A stretch of 64,000 nt of DNA from NCBI RefSeq assembly GCF_024519455.1, contig NZ_JALJRY010000019.1, forward strand, positions 146,491 to 210,490, given 5' to 3'. This document shows, in pieces, positions 1-7,778 of the stretch. Below the pieces are notes generated by a model. It was not told the origin of the DNA. It searched no databases and saw only the letters and a list, made by a program, of their open reading frames with translations. The stretch's first letter is position 1. The number at the start of each line of letters is the position of its first letter. Made by a program: the position numbers and the translations under genes. Source of the stretch: Streptomyces sp. STR69. Lineage in GTDB: Bacteria > Actinomycetota > Actinomycetes > Streptomycetales > Streptomycetaceae.

Positions 1-213
1 GCAGCCGACCGGCTGCCCTCCGTCGAGCTGACCGTCGAGCAGGTGCGCGAGGCCGCGAAGACACAGCCCGCCCTGCGGGACGCGGCGGCGCTGGGGGGCC
101 GGATACCGGTCATCAGCAATGAGAAGGCCCGCTCGATACTGGGCTGGGAGCCTCGGGACGTCACCGAGACGATCGTGGCGACCGCCGACAGCCAGATCCG
201 GCGGGGCCTGTGA
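1..213 (+). CDS. C-terminal end of an NAD(P)-dependent epimerase/dehydratase-like protein (partial)
   Basis: The frame is open from the first base to a TGA at 211-213, giving the last 70 residues of a protein that starts outside the window. The stretch SNEKARSILGWEPRD resembles the tail of extended short-chain dehydrogenases and nucleoside-diphosphate-sugar epimerases, where a K/A-R-x-LGW-x-P motif precedes the last helix. The cofactor and catalytic motifs lie outside the window, so the substrate cannot be inferred. The next gene starts 28 bp downstream on the same strand. Confidence 0.6.
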   Translation, partial: AADRLPSVELTVEQVREAAKTQPALRDAAALGGRIPVISNEKARSILGWEPRDVTETIVATADSQIRRGL

Positions 214-241
214 GCGCGCGCACCTACGAGAGGAACTCCCG

Positions 242-1147
242 ATGTCCCGAGCTGTCGTCCTGACCGGATTCGGTCCGCCCGCCGTTCTCGAACTCCGCGA
301 TGTGGAGGTCGGATCGCCCGGCGCCGGTCAGATCCGCGTCGCGGTGACCTTCGCCGGGGTCGGTCCCACCGACCTCGCGATCCGCGCCGGGAAGGTGAAG
401 GCCTTTCCCGCAGGACCGGGAACCACGCTCGGGTTCGAAGCGGCCGGCGTCGTCGACGCGGTCGGCGCCGGGGTGGACGACGTGGTGCCCGGCCAGGAGG
501 TCGCGGTCTTCCTGCCTCGGCTCGGCGGGTACGCCGACCACGTGCTCGCAGAGCACTGGGTGCCCAAGCCCGCCTCGGTGACCTGGGAGGACGCAGCGGC
601 CCTGCCCGCCTCCGGAGAGGCGGCGGCTCGCACGCTGGCTGAGCTTGAGCTGCGGGAGGCGGAGACCTTGCTCGTGCTCGGCGGCCTCGGTTCGGTCGGC
701 AGGATCGCCACCCAACTGGCGGTCGGCCGGGGAGCCCAGGTGATCTCGGGCGTGCGGGCCACGGACTTCGCCGCTGCCGAGAAGCTCGGCGCGGTGCCTG
801 TCGCCTACGGTCCGGACCTGCTCGACCAGGTGCGTGCGAAGGCCGGCCCGGTCGACGCCGTACTCGACGCGGCGGGCAGGGGCGGCCTGGAGGTGGCGGT
901 CGAGCTGGCCGGCGGAACGGAACGGGTGATCACGCTCTCCGACCACCGTGCCGCGCAACTCGGCGTCCGGCTCTCGGGCCCCGACCCGCTCCGCATCCCG
1001 GCCGCGCTCGCGGAGGCCATGGCAGCGCTCACTACTGGTGCCCTGACACTCCGGCCGCGGATCACGGTGCCGCTGGCCCAGGCGGCCGACGTCCACGCCC
1101 GGCTGGAGGACGGCCGGGTCCGCGCGAAGGTCCTCCTGGCCATCTGA
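242..1147 (+). CDS. Zinc-independent quinone oxidoreductase-like MDR protein
   Basis: This 301-residue protein is an NADP-dependent alcohol dehydrogenase/quinone reductase of the medium-chain (MDR) superfamily. The N-terminal GroES-like part contains the usual LGFEAAGVVDAVGAGV segment. The Rossmann half has the dinucleotide motif LGGLGSVGRIATQLA. No structural or catalytic zinc cysteines are visible, which fits the QOR/crotonyl-reductase-like branch rather than true alcohol dehydrogenases. I chose the ATG at 242 because GAGGAA lies just upstream and because an in-frame extension to 119 would overlap the preceding gene. Substrate unknown. Confidence 0.85.
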   Translation: MSRAVVLTGFGPPAVLELRDVEVGSPGAGQIRVAVTFAGVGPTDLAIRAGKVKAFPAGPGTTLGFEAAGVVDAVGAGVDDVVPGQEVAVFLPRLGGYADHVLAEHWVPKPASVTWEDAAALPASGEAAARTLAELELREAETLLVLGGLGSVGRIATQLAVGRGAQVISGVRATDFAAAEKLGAVPVAYGPDLLDQVRAKAGPVDAVLDAAGRGGLEVAVELAGGTERVITLSDHRAAQLGVRLSGPDPLRIPAALAEAMAALTTGALTLRPRITVPLAQAADVHARLEDGRVRAKVLLAI

Positions 1148-1154
1148 ACAGGGC

Positions 1155-1529
1155 CTACTCCTGTCGCCACAGGCAGAACGGATGTCCCGCCGGATCGAAG
1201 AAGACCCGTACGTCGTCCTGGGGCTGGTCGGCCGCGAGCGTGGCACCCTCCGCCACCGCCCTCGCCGTCTCGCCCTCCAGGTCGTCGACCTCGATGTCCA
1301 GGTGCAGCATCATCTGCTGCTCGCCGGGCCTGCGGGTGGGCCATACGGGCGGGACGTACTCCGGCTCGGTCTGGAAGGAGAGGCCGGTGCCGCCGTCGGA
1401 CGGGCCGATGAGGACCCAGTCGGGTTCCTCGGCCCGGATCTCGTAGCCGAGGAGGCGGAGGTAGAAGCCGGCCAGCTCGTGCGCGTCATGCGCGTCGAGC
1501 ACCACGGTGGACAGTCTCGTAGGCGACAT
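1155..1529 (-). CDS. VOC-family (glyoxalase/bleomycin-resistance fold) protein
   Basis: The 124-residue protein has a single vicinal-oxygen-chelate unit. It opens with a beta strand STVVLDAHDAHELAGFY, has a central acidic/histidine segment MMLHLDIEVDDLE, and ends in FFDPAGHPFCLWRQ, the standard C-terminal VOC motif. Such proteins dimerise or pair modules to bind metal or small ligands; many in Streptomyces have no known substrate. It is convergent with the upstream oxidoreductase, with 7 bp between stops. Confidence 0.85.
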   Translation of the reverse strand: MSPTRLSTVVLDAHDAHELAGFYLRLLGYEIRAEEPDWVLIGPSDGGTGLSFQTEPEYVPPVWPTRRPGEQQMMLHLDIEVDDLEGETARAVAEGATLAADQPQDDVRVFFDPAGHPFCLWRQE

Positions 1530-1551
1530 GCCCGCCCTCTACCCACCCGCC

Positions 1552-1812
1552 CTACGGCCTGCGCTTCTTGCCGTCCAGCTCGTCCCACCACTCGTCGGAC
1601 TTGGGGTCGCCGGACGGGTCGTCCCACCAGCGGTCGTCGGGGCCCCGGCGGTTGGCGACCATGGCGGCGACGGGCGGGATCACCATCGCGACCACGCACA
1701 TCCCGACGGCCGCGGGCACCGACCAGATCCGCACGACTCCCCAGGCCAGGACGAAGAGCCCGATGCAGATGCCCATCATGACGAAGTAGGTGCGACGGCG
1801 GCGTGCCAGCAT
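1552..1812 (-). CDS. DUF3099-type small membrane protein
   Basis: This is an 86-residue protein with two hydrophobic segments (about residues 9-27 and 32-48) and an acidic, tryptophan-rich C-terminal tail (DDRWWDDP, DEWWDELDG). The layout matches the actinobacterial DUF3099 family, which has no assigned function. It lies 22 bp upstream of the VOC gene start on the same strand, so the two may be co-transcribed. The start is the first in-frame ATG; an upstream alternative start cannot be excluded. Confidence 0.75.
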   Translation of the reverse strand: MLARRRRTYFVMMGICIGLFVLAWGVVRIWSVPAAVGMCVVAMVIPPVAAMVANRRGPDDRWWDDPSGDPKSDEWWDELDGKKRRP

Positions 1813-1839
1813 GTTTCCAGGGTAGGCCTGGGCACGCCA

Positions 1840-1871
1840 AAGGGCCGCACCTCGGAAGAGGTGCGGCCCTT
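1840..1871 (-). terminator. Perfect hairpin downstream of the sulfurtransferase unit
   Basis: AAGGGCCGCACCTC at 1840-1853 is the exact complement of GAGGTGCGGCCCTT at 1858-1871, with a GGAA loop. It sits between the end of the DUF1416 gene and the start of the DUF3099 gene, both on the minus strand, so it most likely ends the sulfurtransferase transcript. There is no long U-tract, as is usual for Streptomyces terminators. Confidence 0.8.
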
Positions 1872-1888
1872 CGACAGTCAGTCGGCGA

Positions 1889-2176
1889 TCAGACCGCGAT
1901 CGCCACCTCCGCCAGCCCGCCCGTCTGGGCGACGACCGTGCGGTCGGCGGTGGCGCCCGGAACGAGGGCGCGGACGGTCCAGGTGCCTTCGGCCGCGTAG
2001 AAGCGGAACTGGCCCGTGGCGGAGGTCGGGACCTCCGCGGTGAACTCGCCGGTCGAGTCCAGGAGACGGACGTAACCCGTCACCGGCTCGCCGTTGCGCG
2101 TCACCTGGCCCTGGATGGTGGTCTCACCGGGCTTGATCGTCGAGGCGTCGGGGCCGCCGGCCTTCGCTCCACACAT
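1889..2176 (-). CDS. DUF1416 protein, partner of the rhodanese
   Basis: This 95-residue soluble protein starts MCGAKAGG and has a carboxypeptidase-regulatory-like beta sandwich (TIQGQVTRNGEPVTGYVRL, then TGQFRFYAAEGTWTVRAL). DUF1416 proteins are found next to actinobacterial thiosulfate sulfurtransferases. Here the gene follows the rhodanese by 35 bp on the same strand. A role in delivering or accepting sulfane sulfur is inferred from the pairing only. The conserved Cys2 is a possible functional residue. Confidence 0.85.
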   Translation of the reverse strand: MCGAKAGGPDASTIKPGETTIQGQVTRNGEPVTGYVRLLDSTGEFTAEVPTSATGQFRFYAAEGTWTVRALVPGATADRTVVAQTGGLAEVAIAV

Positions 2177-2211
2177 GGTCTGTCCTTACGGGGTTGGGGC
2201 TGGTCGGGTGC

Positions 2212-3051
2212 TTACTTGTTGGCGCCGAGCTCGATCGGGACGCCGACCAGGCTGCCGTACTCGGTCCAGGAGCCGTCGTAGTTCTTGACGTTCTCGACAC
2301 CGAGCAGCTCGTGCAGCACGAACCAGGTCAGGGCCGAGCGCTCGCCGATACGGCAGTACGCGATGGTGTCCTTGGCGAGGTCGACCTGCTCCTCGGCGTA
2401 GAGCTCCTTGAGCTCGTCGTCCGACTTGAAGGTGCCGTCGTCGTTGGCGTTCTTCGACCACGGGATGTTGCGGGCGGACGGGACGTGGCCCGGGCGCTGC
2501 GACTGCTCCTGCGGGAGGTGGGCCGGGGCGAGCAGCTTGCCGCTGAACTCGTCGGGGGAACGGACGTCGACCAGGTTCTGCGAGCCGATGGCCGCCACGA
2601 CGTCGTCGCGGAAGGCGCGGATCGACTTGTTCTGCGGCTTGGCCTTGTAGGAGGTCTCGACGCGCGCGGGAACCTCTTCGACCAGCTCGCGGGCGTCCAG
2701 CTCCCACTTCTTGCGGCCGCCGTCGAGCAGCTTGACGCTGTCGTGGCCGTAGAGCTTGAAGTACCAGTACGCGTACGAGGCGAACCAGTTGTTGTTGCCG
2801 CCGTAGAGGATCACCAGCGTGTCGTTGCCGATGCCCTTGGCCGAGAGGAGCTTCTCGAAGCCCTCCTGGTCGATGAAGTCACGGCGTACCGGGTCCTGGA
2901 GGTCCTTGGTCCAGTCGATCCGGATGGCGTTGCGGATGTGGTTCTTCTCGTACGCGGACGTGTCCTCGTCGACCTCGACGATGGCGATGTCCGCGTTGTC
3001 GAGGTTGGCCTCGACCCAGTCGGCGTCGACCAGGACGTCACTGCGGCTCAT
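2212..3051 (-). CDS. cysA: Thiosulfate sulfurtransferase (rhodanese)
   Basis: A 279-residue tandem rhodanese. The N-terminal domain (about 1-125) lacks a catalytic cysteine. The C-terminal domain carries the active-site loop C-R-I-G-E-R with Cys233, typical of thiosulfate:cyanide sulfurtransferases. It transfers sulfane sulfur from thiosulfate to thiophilic acceptors. Actinobacterial homologues are called CysA/SseA; this is unrelated to the sulfate ABC ATPase of the same name. The ATG at 3051 is preceded by GGAGGAG. Upstream lies a short cysteine-containing leader peptide and two hairpins (3117-3246), suggesting attenuation control by cysteine supply. Confidence 0.92.
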   Translation of the reverse strand: MSRSDVLVDADWVEANLDNADIAIVEVDEDTSAYEKNHIRNAIRIDWTKDLQDPVRRDFIDQEGFEKLLSAKGIGNDTLVILYGGNNNWFASYAYWYFKLYGHDSVKLLDGGRKKWELDARELVEEVPARVETSYKAKPQNKSIRAFRDDVVAAIGSQNLVDVRSPDEFSGKLLAPAHLPQEQSQRPGHVPSARNIPWSKNANDDGTFKSDDELKELYAEEQVDLAKDTIAYCRIGERSALTWFVLHELLGVENVKNYDGSWTEYGSLVGVPIELGANK

Positions 3052-3116
3052 GCTTTTCTCCTCCGGGGCAGTTACGGCGGTGCGGTGCGTGAGAGAGGGG
3101 TGCGCGGCTCGCGCGG

Positions 3117-3164
3117 GTGCCCTGAGATCAAGGGCACGGGGGAAGACGGAAGCCTGCGCTTCCG
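3117..3164 (-). promoter_or_regulatory. Candidate attenuator hairpins between leader peptide and rhodanese gene
   Basis: Two perfect stems lie in the 5' leader, read on the minus strand. The first is CGGAAGC-loop GCAG-GCTTCCG (3147-3164), starting one base after the leader-peptide stop. The second is GTGCCCT-7 nt-AGGGCAC (3117-3137). A stem so close to a leader stop codon could be blocked or freed by a ribosome stalled on the cysteine codons. No run of T follows, so control could act on translation or on Rho access rather than intrinsic termination. Confidence 0.55.
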
Positions 3165-3165
3165 C

Positions 3166-3246
3166 TCAGAAAGTGCGACAGAGCATGGCGGCGACGCGGC
3201 ACAGGTCCACTGCCCGCCGCTTCGTGAGATCCGCCTGTTGCCTCAT
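3166..3246 (-). CDS. Cysteine-containing 26-residue leader peptide
   Basis: The ATG at 3246 opens a 26-codon frame ending in TGA at 3166. It begins MRQQADLTKRRAVDLC and ends AAMLCRTF, with cysteines at residues 16 and 23. Short peptides of this form (MRQQADLTKRRAVDLCR...) are known upstream of sulfur-metabolism genes in Streptomyces, annotated as putative leader peptides; cysteine-responsive attenuation has been shown for analogous upstream ORFs in mycobacteria. It is 114 bp upstream of the rhodanese start. Function is inferred from the sequence pattern and position. Confidence 0.8.
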   Translation of the reverse strand: MRQQADLTKRRAVDLCRVAAMLCRTF

Positions 3247-3447
3247 AGGGTCGATCGTAGGGACGGACGACGGAACATGTCACCGGTGTGTCGTATTTTG
3301 AGACGCGATCGTCCGTGATGTGAGATCGGCCGACCGATAACAGCCCCGTCGCCGGTTGTTCGCGCGCCCTCGCCGTCCTCGCAACTGCCGTACGGACACC
3401 GGCGTCTCGCTCCTCGGACAGCCGCCGTCCGCCGGACCTCGTCCGTC

Positions 3448-4188
3448 CTACCCGGCCAGCCGGACGTTCGAACCCTTCACCTTGATCTCCACACCGTTCT
3501 TCGCCGCCTGCACACTGGCCAACTTCACCCCGCCCGGCAGCTGGTCGATCGTCTGCTGGAAGTCGGTGATCGAGCGGATCCGGGAGTCGGCGAGGTCGAC
3601 GACCAGCTTGGGCAGGTTGTCCGCGTGCACCTTCACGGTGTCGCCGTCGACGGTGACCGTACTGAGCACCGGGTACGTCGTCTCCTGGCCGCCGACCGAG
3701 ATCTTGACGTCGACCTTGATCTTGCCGTCGCCGCCGTCGGAGAGGTTGACGACCTGGGCGTCGACCCCGGTGAAGATGTTCGTCGGTTCGGACTTGGCGG
3801 CCTTGAGCAGCTGGTCGTAGGCGATGCTCGCGGAGCCGGTCGCGCTGGCCGCGGTCGCGGTGCTGTAGCCGTTGGAGAACTTGACGTCCTTCATGTCGGC
3901 CTTGAGGTCGTCGATCCGGATCGTGGAGGTGCCGCTGCCGGTCGTGTTCGCCGTCGTCGCCTCGTAGGTCTTGATGCCGAGCTCGACGTCGTCCAGTTCA
4001 CCGGAGGCGACCTGGGTGAGGAAGGGGAAGCCCTTGATGGAGACGTCGGGGGTCGAGGCGAGGTTCTCGCTCGTCTTCACCTTGCCCGCCGCCTCGTCCT
4101 GCGCGAAGTAGACCGCGACGCGGTCCACGACCACGAACAGGACACCCAGAATCACCACGACGGTCAAAAGTATTCGTAGCCCACGCAT
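3448..4188 (-). CDS. DUF2993 (LmeA-type) phospholipid-binding lipoprotein-like protein
   Basis: The 246-residue protein has an N-terminal membrane anchor or uncleaved signal (RILLTVVVILGVLFVVVDRV). It then has the DUF2993 core with SIKGFPFLTQVASGELDDVE, the family's diagnostic G-F-P-F-L-T-Q motif. Mycobacterial LmeA binds phospholipids in the periplasm and affects lipoglycan maturation. Streptomyces carry several homologues of unknown role. It is preceded by 130 bp of non-coding sequence. A role at the outer membrane face is inferred from the anchor. Confidence 0.85.
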   Translation of the reverse strand: MRGLRILLTVVVILGVLFVVVDRVAVYFAQDEAAGKVKTSENLASTPDVSIKGFPFLTQVASGELDDVELGIKTYEATTANTTGSGTSTIRIDDLKADMKDVKFSNGYSTATAASATGSASIAYDQLLKAAKSEPTNIFTGVDAQVVNLSDGGDGKIKVDVKISVGGQETTYPVLSTVTVDGDTVKVHADNLPKLVVDLADSRIRSITDFQQTIDQLPGGVKLASVQAAKNGVEIKVKGSNVRLAG

Positions 4189-4318
4189 TTACGGTGTTCC
4201 CCCACCTGGCAGTCGTCGAAGAAAGCGGTGCAACGACCGGGTGGCCGCGAATCGCGAGCGTAGTCCCGCGAGTTGCGTGCAGTGGGAAATTGTCGATCAC
4301 CTGTGACAGGGCCGCCGC

Positions 4319-5461
4319 CTACACCAGCGCGCGCCCCAGTACGTAGACCGCCGGAGCCGCCGCGGCGAGCGGGAGGGCCACACCGGCCGTGAAGTGGACG
4401 AAGCGGGACGGGTAGTCGTAGCTCGCCACGCGGTGGCCGATCAGCGCGCAGACCGCCGCGACCGCGCCGAGCAGCGCGCCCTTCGCGCCGAGGCCCGTCA
4501 TCCCGCCGACCGCGATGCCCGCACCGGCGGCGGCGAGGAGGGAGACGACCACCGACGCCACGGTCGGCAGCGGGAGCGCGCGGGCCAGGATCGCGACCGC
4601 CACGGCAGCCGCGCCGACGGTGACCGCGTCCGGGTCGGCCGCGAGGTGGCCGGTCGCGACGATGGCCAGGGCCGCCGAGGCGACCGTCGCCATCAGGCTC
4701 GTGATCCGGGTGTCCGGGTCGGCGTGCGAGCGCAGCTGCATCACGAGGGAGAGCAGGACCCAGACGCCGAGGGTGCCGAGGATCGCGGCGGGGCCGTTGT
4801 CCCGCCCGGCCGCCAGCAGCGCCACGTCGGCGACGAGCGCGCCCGCGAAGGCCAGCGCGATGCCCTGCCGGGCGGGCCACATCCCGTTCAGCCGGAACCA
4901 GCCCGCGGCCGTGACCGCCTGGAGCACGACGAGCGGTACGACGAGGGCGTACGACCCGATCTGCGCGGTGACGGAGAGGAGGAGCGCCAGGAGGGCGGTG
5001 AGGCCGGCCGGCTGCATCCCCGGCTCGATGATCGGCGAGCGGCCCTCCAGCCGGGCCCGCTGGGCGTCGGTGATACGGGCGTTCCCGGCGAGGGAGGGCG
5101 GGCCGTAGCCGACCGCCTCGTCCGTGGCGGGGGGAGCCGGGGGCGCGGTCACGGGGCCCTGCCCGTAGGAGTCGTAACTCGGCGTCTGCGCCTGGTAGTT
5201 CTGCGGCGGGAAGTACGCCAGGTCGGACGCGGAGGGTCTCGACTGCTGGACCTGGGTGTCCCAGGTCTGGCCCTGCCACTGCTGGGTGTACTGCTGCGCG
5301 GCCTGCGGGTCGTCGTACGCCTGCTGCTGCCCGGGCCAGGCCTGCGCCTGCGCCTGTGCCTGTGCCTGCTGCTGGGCCTGCTGCGGCTGTTGCTGCTGGG
5401 CGTAGGGGTCGTAGCCCTCGCCATAGCCCTCGTACGGCTGGTTGCTCATCGCTTCGCTCAT
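4319..5461 (-). CDS. Q-rich polytopic membrane protein, function unknown
   Basis: A 380-residue protein in two parts. The first ~140 residues are low-complexity, rich in Gln, Ala, Tyr and Pro (alternating QA runs around residues 20-45) and probably disordered and cytoplasmic. The remainder carries roughly eight to ten hydrophobic helices (LTALLALLLSVTAQIGSYAL and following). I do not recognise the family. The ATG at 5461 overlaps the upstream MoaD-like stop by ATGA, but AGGAGG lies directly against it; the in-frame ATG at 5449 has a 12-nt spacer and is an equally good start. Co-transcription with the MoaD-like gene is very likely. Confidence 0.75.
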   Translation of the reverse strand: MSEAMSNQPYEGYGEGYDPYAQQQQPQQAQQQAQAQAQAQAWPGQQQAYDDPQAAQQYTQQWQGQTWDTQVQQSRPSASDLAYFPPQNYQAQTPSYDSYGQGPVTAPPAPPATDEAVGYGPPSLAGNARITDAQRARLEGRSPIIEPGMQPAGLTALLALLLSVTAQIGSYALVVPLVVLQAVTAAGWFRLNGMWPARQGIALAFAGALVADVALLAAGRDNGPAAILGTLGVWVLLSLVMQLRSHADPDTRITSLMATVASAALAIVATGHLAADPDAVTVGAAAVAVAILARALPLPTVASVVVSLLAAAGAGIAVGGMTGLGAKGALLGAVAAVCALIGHRVASYDYPSRFVHFTAGVALPLAAAAPAVYVLGRALV

Positions 5462-5712
5462 CCTCCTGCGAACGGCGGGAGCACCTCGACCGTGCCGCCC
5501 TCGGCCAGCCGTACCGTCTCATGCCCGCGGGTGCCCACGGGGTCACCGTCGACGAGGAAGGAGCATCGCAGCAGTACGCGGGCGAGTTCCCCGGGGTGTC
5601 GCTCGCGCACCTCGGCGAGGGCCTCGGCGAGGGTGGCCGCGTCGAACGGCTCCTCGGCGATCCCGGCCGCGGCCTTCGCGGCGGCCCAGTAGCGCACCGT
5701 GACCTTTGGCAT
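5458..5712 (-). CDS. MoaD/ThiS-family ubiquitin-like sulfur carrier
   Basis: This 84-residue beta-grasp protein starts MPKVTVRYWAAAKAAAG and ends VEVLPPFAGG. The terminal Gly-Gly is the residue pair adenylated and thiocarboxylated in MoaD and ThiS sulfur carriers. An in-frame extension to 5859 lacks family similarity, so I place the start at 5712. It overlaps the Q-rich membrane gene by 4 bp. No molybdopterin or thiamine gene is adjacent, so the pathway it serves (molybdopterin, or another thiocarboxylate-dependent step) is open. Confidence 0.85.
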   Translation of the reverse strand: MPKVTVRYWAAAKAAAGIAEEPFDAATLAEALAEVRERHPGELARVLLRCSFLVDGDPVGTRGHETVRLAEGGTVEVLPPFAGG

Positions 5713-5749
5713 CCGCTTCCTCAATCGATCGGGGGCTGCAACCGCCAGG

Positions 5750-6634
5750 CTAGCTGTCCTGTGAACCGGCCCAGCGCCCGATGCGGGCCAGGAGGTCGTC
5801 GCCGGCCGCGTGCTCGGCGTGGCCCATGCCGGGCTCCAGCCAGAGTTCGGCGTGGTCACCGGCGGCTTCGGCCAGCATGCGGGGGTGGTCGAGGGGGAAG
5901 TAGCCGTCGATCTCGCCGTGCACGACGAGGAGCGGGGTGGGCGCGATGCGCGGGACCGCCTCGACCGGGGAGAGCGGGACGGGGTCCCAACCGCCGCGCT
6001 CGATACGGGTCTTGAGACCGAGGCGGCCCACCAGGCGGCCCTCGGGGCGGGTCACCAGCCAGTGGAGTTTCCGCATGGGGGCCGTGCCCCGGTAGTACCA
6101 GCGGGCCGGCGCACTCACCGAAACCACCGCGTCCGTGTGCGCTTCTGTGCGCCCCCTGCGCCCCTGACCGTCCGCGTCACCCTCCGGGCCGTAGAGCGCC
6201 GCGTGCCGCAGCACCACCGAACCGCCCATCGAGAAACCGACAGTGACCACGCGCGCGTGCCCCTGCTCCCGCGCCCAGGCGACCGCCGCGGCCAGATCGA
6301 GCACCTCGCGGTCGCCGACGGTGGAGCGTCCGCCGGACCTTCCGTGGCCCCGGAACGAGAACGTGACGACGGCCCCGTACTGGGCGAACGCCTCGACCAC
6401 CCGGCGCACATGCGGCTTGTCCACGTCGCCCGTGAAACCGTGCGCGACGACGAACACCAGGTCACCGGAAGATGGCGCGGAGGCGTCGTATACGGCCGCT
6501 GCCGGGTCGTATACGGAATCGATCGTCACCCCGTCGTCGGTGTGCAGAAACGTCCGCAAAGGTGTACGTCTGATCGTCTCAGAGTTCGGACGAACGGTGG
6601 ATCGTGCCACATGACCTGCCGTACCAGCGCTCAT
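5750..6634 (-). CDS. Alpha/beta hydrolase
   Basis: A 294-residue serine hydrolase. The oxyanion loop is VVAHGFTG, the nucleophile elbow is GFSMGGS, and the acid/base residues are in HGEIDGYFPLDHP and GMGHAEHA. The fold resembles monoglyceride-lipase/acyl-esterase types; the substrate is unknown. The ATG at 6634 (MSAGTAGHVARS) has no clear ribosome-binding site, and downstream GTG codons are possible starts; a longer frame runs into the glnR promoter region and is unlikely. It is divergent from glnR across 193 bp. Confidence 0.82.
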   Translation of the reverse strand: MSAGTAGHVARSTVRPNSETIRRTPLRTFLHTDDGVTIDSVYDPAAAVYDASAPSSGDLVFVVAHGFTGDVDKPHVRRVVEAFAQYGAVVTFSFRGHGRSGGRSTVGDREVLDLAAAVAWAREQGHARVVTVGFSMGGSVVLRHAALYGPEGDADGQGRRGRTEAHTDAVVSVSAPARWYYRGTAPMRKLHWLVTRPEGRLVGRLGLKTRIERGGWDPVPLSPVEAVPRIAPTPLLVVHGEIDGYFPLDHPRMLAEAAGDHAELWLEPGMGHAEHAAGDDLLARIGRWAGSQDS

Positions 6635-6827
6635 GTGGGCTATTCTGCTCGACAGAGGACTCGGGCAGCGAAGCCCCCGGGTCCTTTTGTGCTTCCAGGA
6701 GCGTTGTATACGAAGCGGTACACCACGGGAAACCACAGGTGGCCGCAGGTCATACAGGGCCCCCGGGACCGCAAACGCTGTGCCGCACGACACACGTCCT
6801 CGCAGGGACCGAGGAGGAACCAGACTT

Positions 6828-7628
6828 ATGAGTTCTCTGCTGCTCCTGACCAATGCCCTCCAGCCGTCTACGGAGGTGCTTCCGGCCCTCGGCCTGCTGC
6901 TGCACAACGTGCGCGTGGCACCGGCGGAAGGCCCCGCTCTCGTCGACACCCCCGGTGCCGACGTCATCCTCATCGACGGCCGCCGTGATCTGCCTCAGGT
7001 GCGCAGCCTGTGTCAGCTCCTCCGCTCCACCGGACCGGGGTGCCCGCTCATCCTTGTCGTCACCGAGGGCGGCCTCGCGGCCGTCACCGCCGACTGGGGC
7101 ATCGACGACGTGCTGCTCGACTCGGCCGGCCCGGCCGAGGTCGAGGCACGGCTGCGGCTGTCCATGGGCCGCCAGCAGATCGTCAACGACGACTCTCCCA
7201 TGGAGATCCGCAACGGCGATCTCTCCGTGGACGAGGCGACGTACTCCGCCAAGCTCAAGGGCCGGGTCCTCGACCTGACCTTCAAGGAGTTCGAGCTCCT
7301 CAAGTACCTCGCCCAGCACCCGGGCCGCGTCTTCACGCGCGCCCAGTTGCTGCAGGAGGTCTGGGGCTACGACTACTTCGGCGGTACGCGGACGGTCGAC
7401 GTCCACGTACGACGGCTGCGCGCCAAGCTCGGCCCCGAGCACGAGTCGCTGATCGGGACCGTCCGGAACGTCGGTTATCGATTCGTGACCCCGGAGAAGG
7501 GTGACCGGGGCGGCGAGGACGCCAAGCTCAAGGCGAGCGCCGCTCTCGCGGGTGCAAAGCCGGAGGATGCGGACGAGACGGCCGACTCGGCCGCCCTGGA
7601 CGCGGCCGAGATCCCGGCGCAGGCGTAA
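6828..7628 (+). CDS. glnR: GlnR, OmpR-type global nitrogen regulator
   Basis: The 266-residue protein opens MSSLLLLTNALQPSTEVL and matches actinobacterial GlnR as I remember it. It has an atypical receiver (about 1-115) with an aspartate in VILIDGRRD but without the full acidic pocket, followed by a winged-helix DNA-binding domain (DLTFKEFELLKYLAQHPGRV, then RTVDVHVRRLRAKLG). GlnR controls glutamine synthetase, ammonium uptake and nitrate/nitrite genes, and acts without a cognate kinase. The ATG at 6828 follows GAGGAGG by 10 nt. The C-terminal 35 residues are acidic/alanine-rich and less conserved. Confidence 0.92.
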   Translation: MSSLLLLTNALQPSTEVLPALGLLLHNVRVAPAEGPALVDTPGADVILIDGRRDLPQVRSLCQLLRSTGPGCPLILVVTEGGLAAVTADWGIDDVLLDSAGPAEVEARLRLSMGRQQIVNDDSPMEIRNGDLSVDEATYSAKLKGRVLDLTFKEFELLKYLAQHPGRVFTRAQLLQEVWGYDYFGGTRTVDVHVRRLRAKLGPEHESLIGTVRNVGYRFVTPEKGDRGGEDAKLKASAALAGAKPEDADETADSAALDAAEIPAQA

Positions 7629-7637
7629 CCCGCGTCC

Positions 7638-7748
7638 GGGCAGGGCATCGCTTCCGCACAGCTTCTCGTCACTTCCGCACGGCTTCCGCACAGCTTCCGC
7701 ACGGAGAAGCTGTGCGGAAGCGACGAGAAGCTTCGAAACGCCCTGCCC
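7638..7748. repeat. Nested inverted repeats between glnR and the LacI-type gene
   Basis: Three inverted repeats are nested in 111 bp. The outer arms are GGGCAGGGC (7638-7646) and GCCCTGCCC (7740-7748). The middle arms are GCTTCTCGTC (7661-7670) and GACGAGAAGC (7722-7731). The inner 16-bp arms are GCTTCCGCACAGCTTC (7682-7697) and its complement (7706-7721). The same 16-mer also occurs directly at 7650-7665, so alternative folds are possible. The inner stem alone would make a strong terminator for glnR, but the nested, repeated structure is larger than normal. Confidence 0.8.
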
Positions 7749-7766
7749 AGGGCCGGTCAATCCGCG

Positions 7767-7772
7767 TAGACT
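7767..7772 (+). promoter_or_regulatory. Candidate -10 element for a leaderless LacI-type transcript
   Basis: TAGACT fits the TANNNT actinobacterial -10 consensus and lies six bases before the GTG start at 7779. This is the spacing expected if transcription starts on the first base of the coding region. The gene has no visible ribosome-binding site, which agrees with leaderless translation. No good -35 match was seen. Confidence 0.45.
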
Positions 7773-7778
7773 CCGCGC

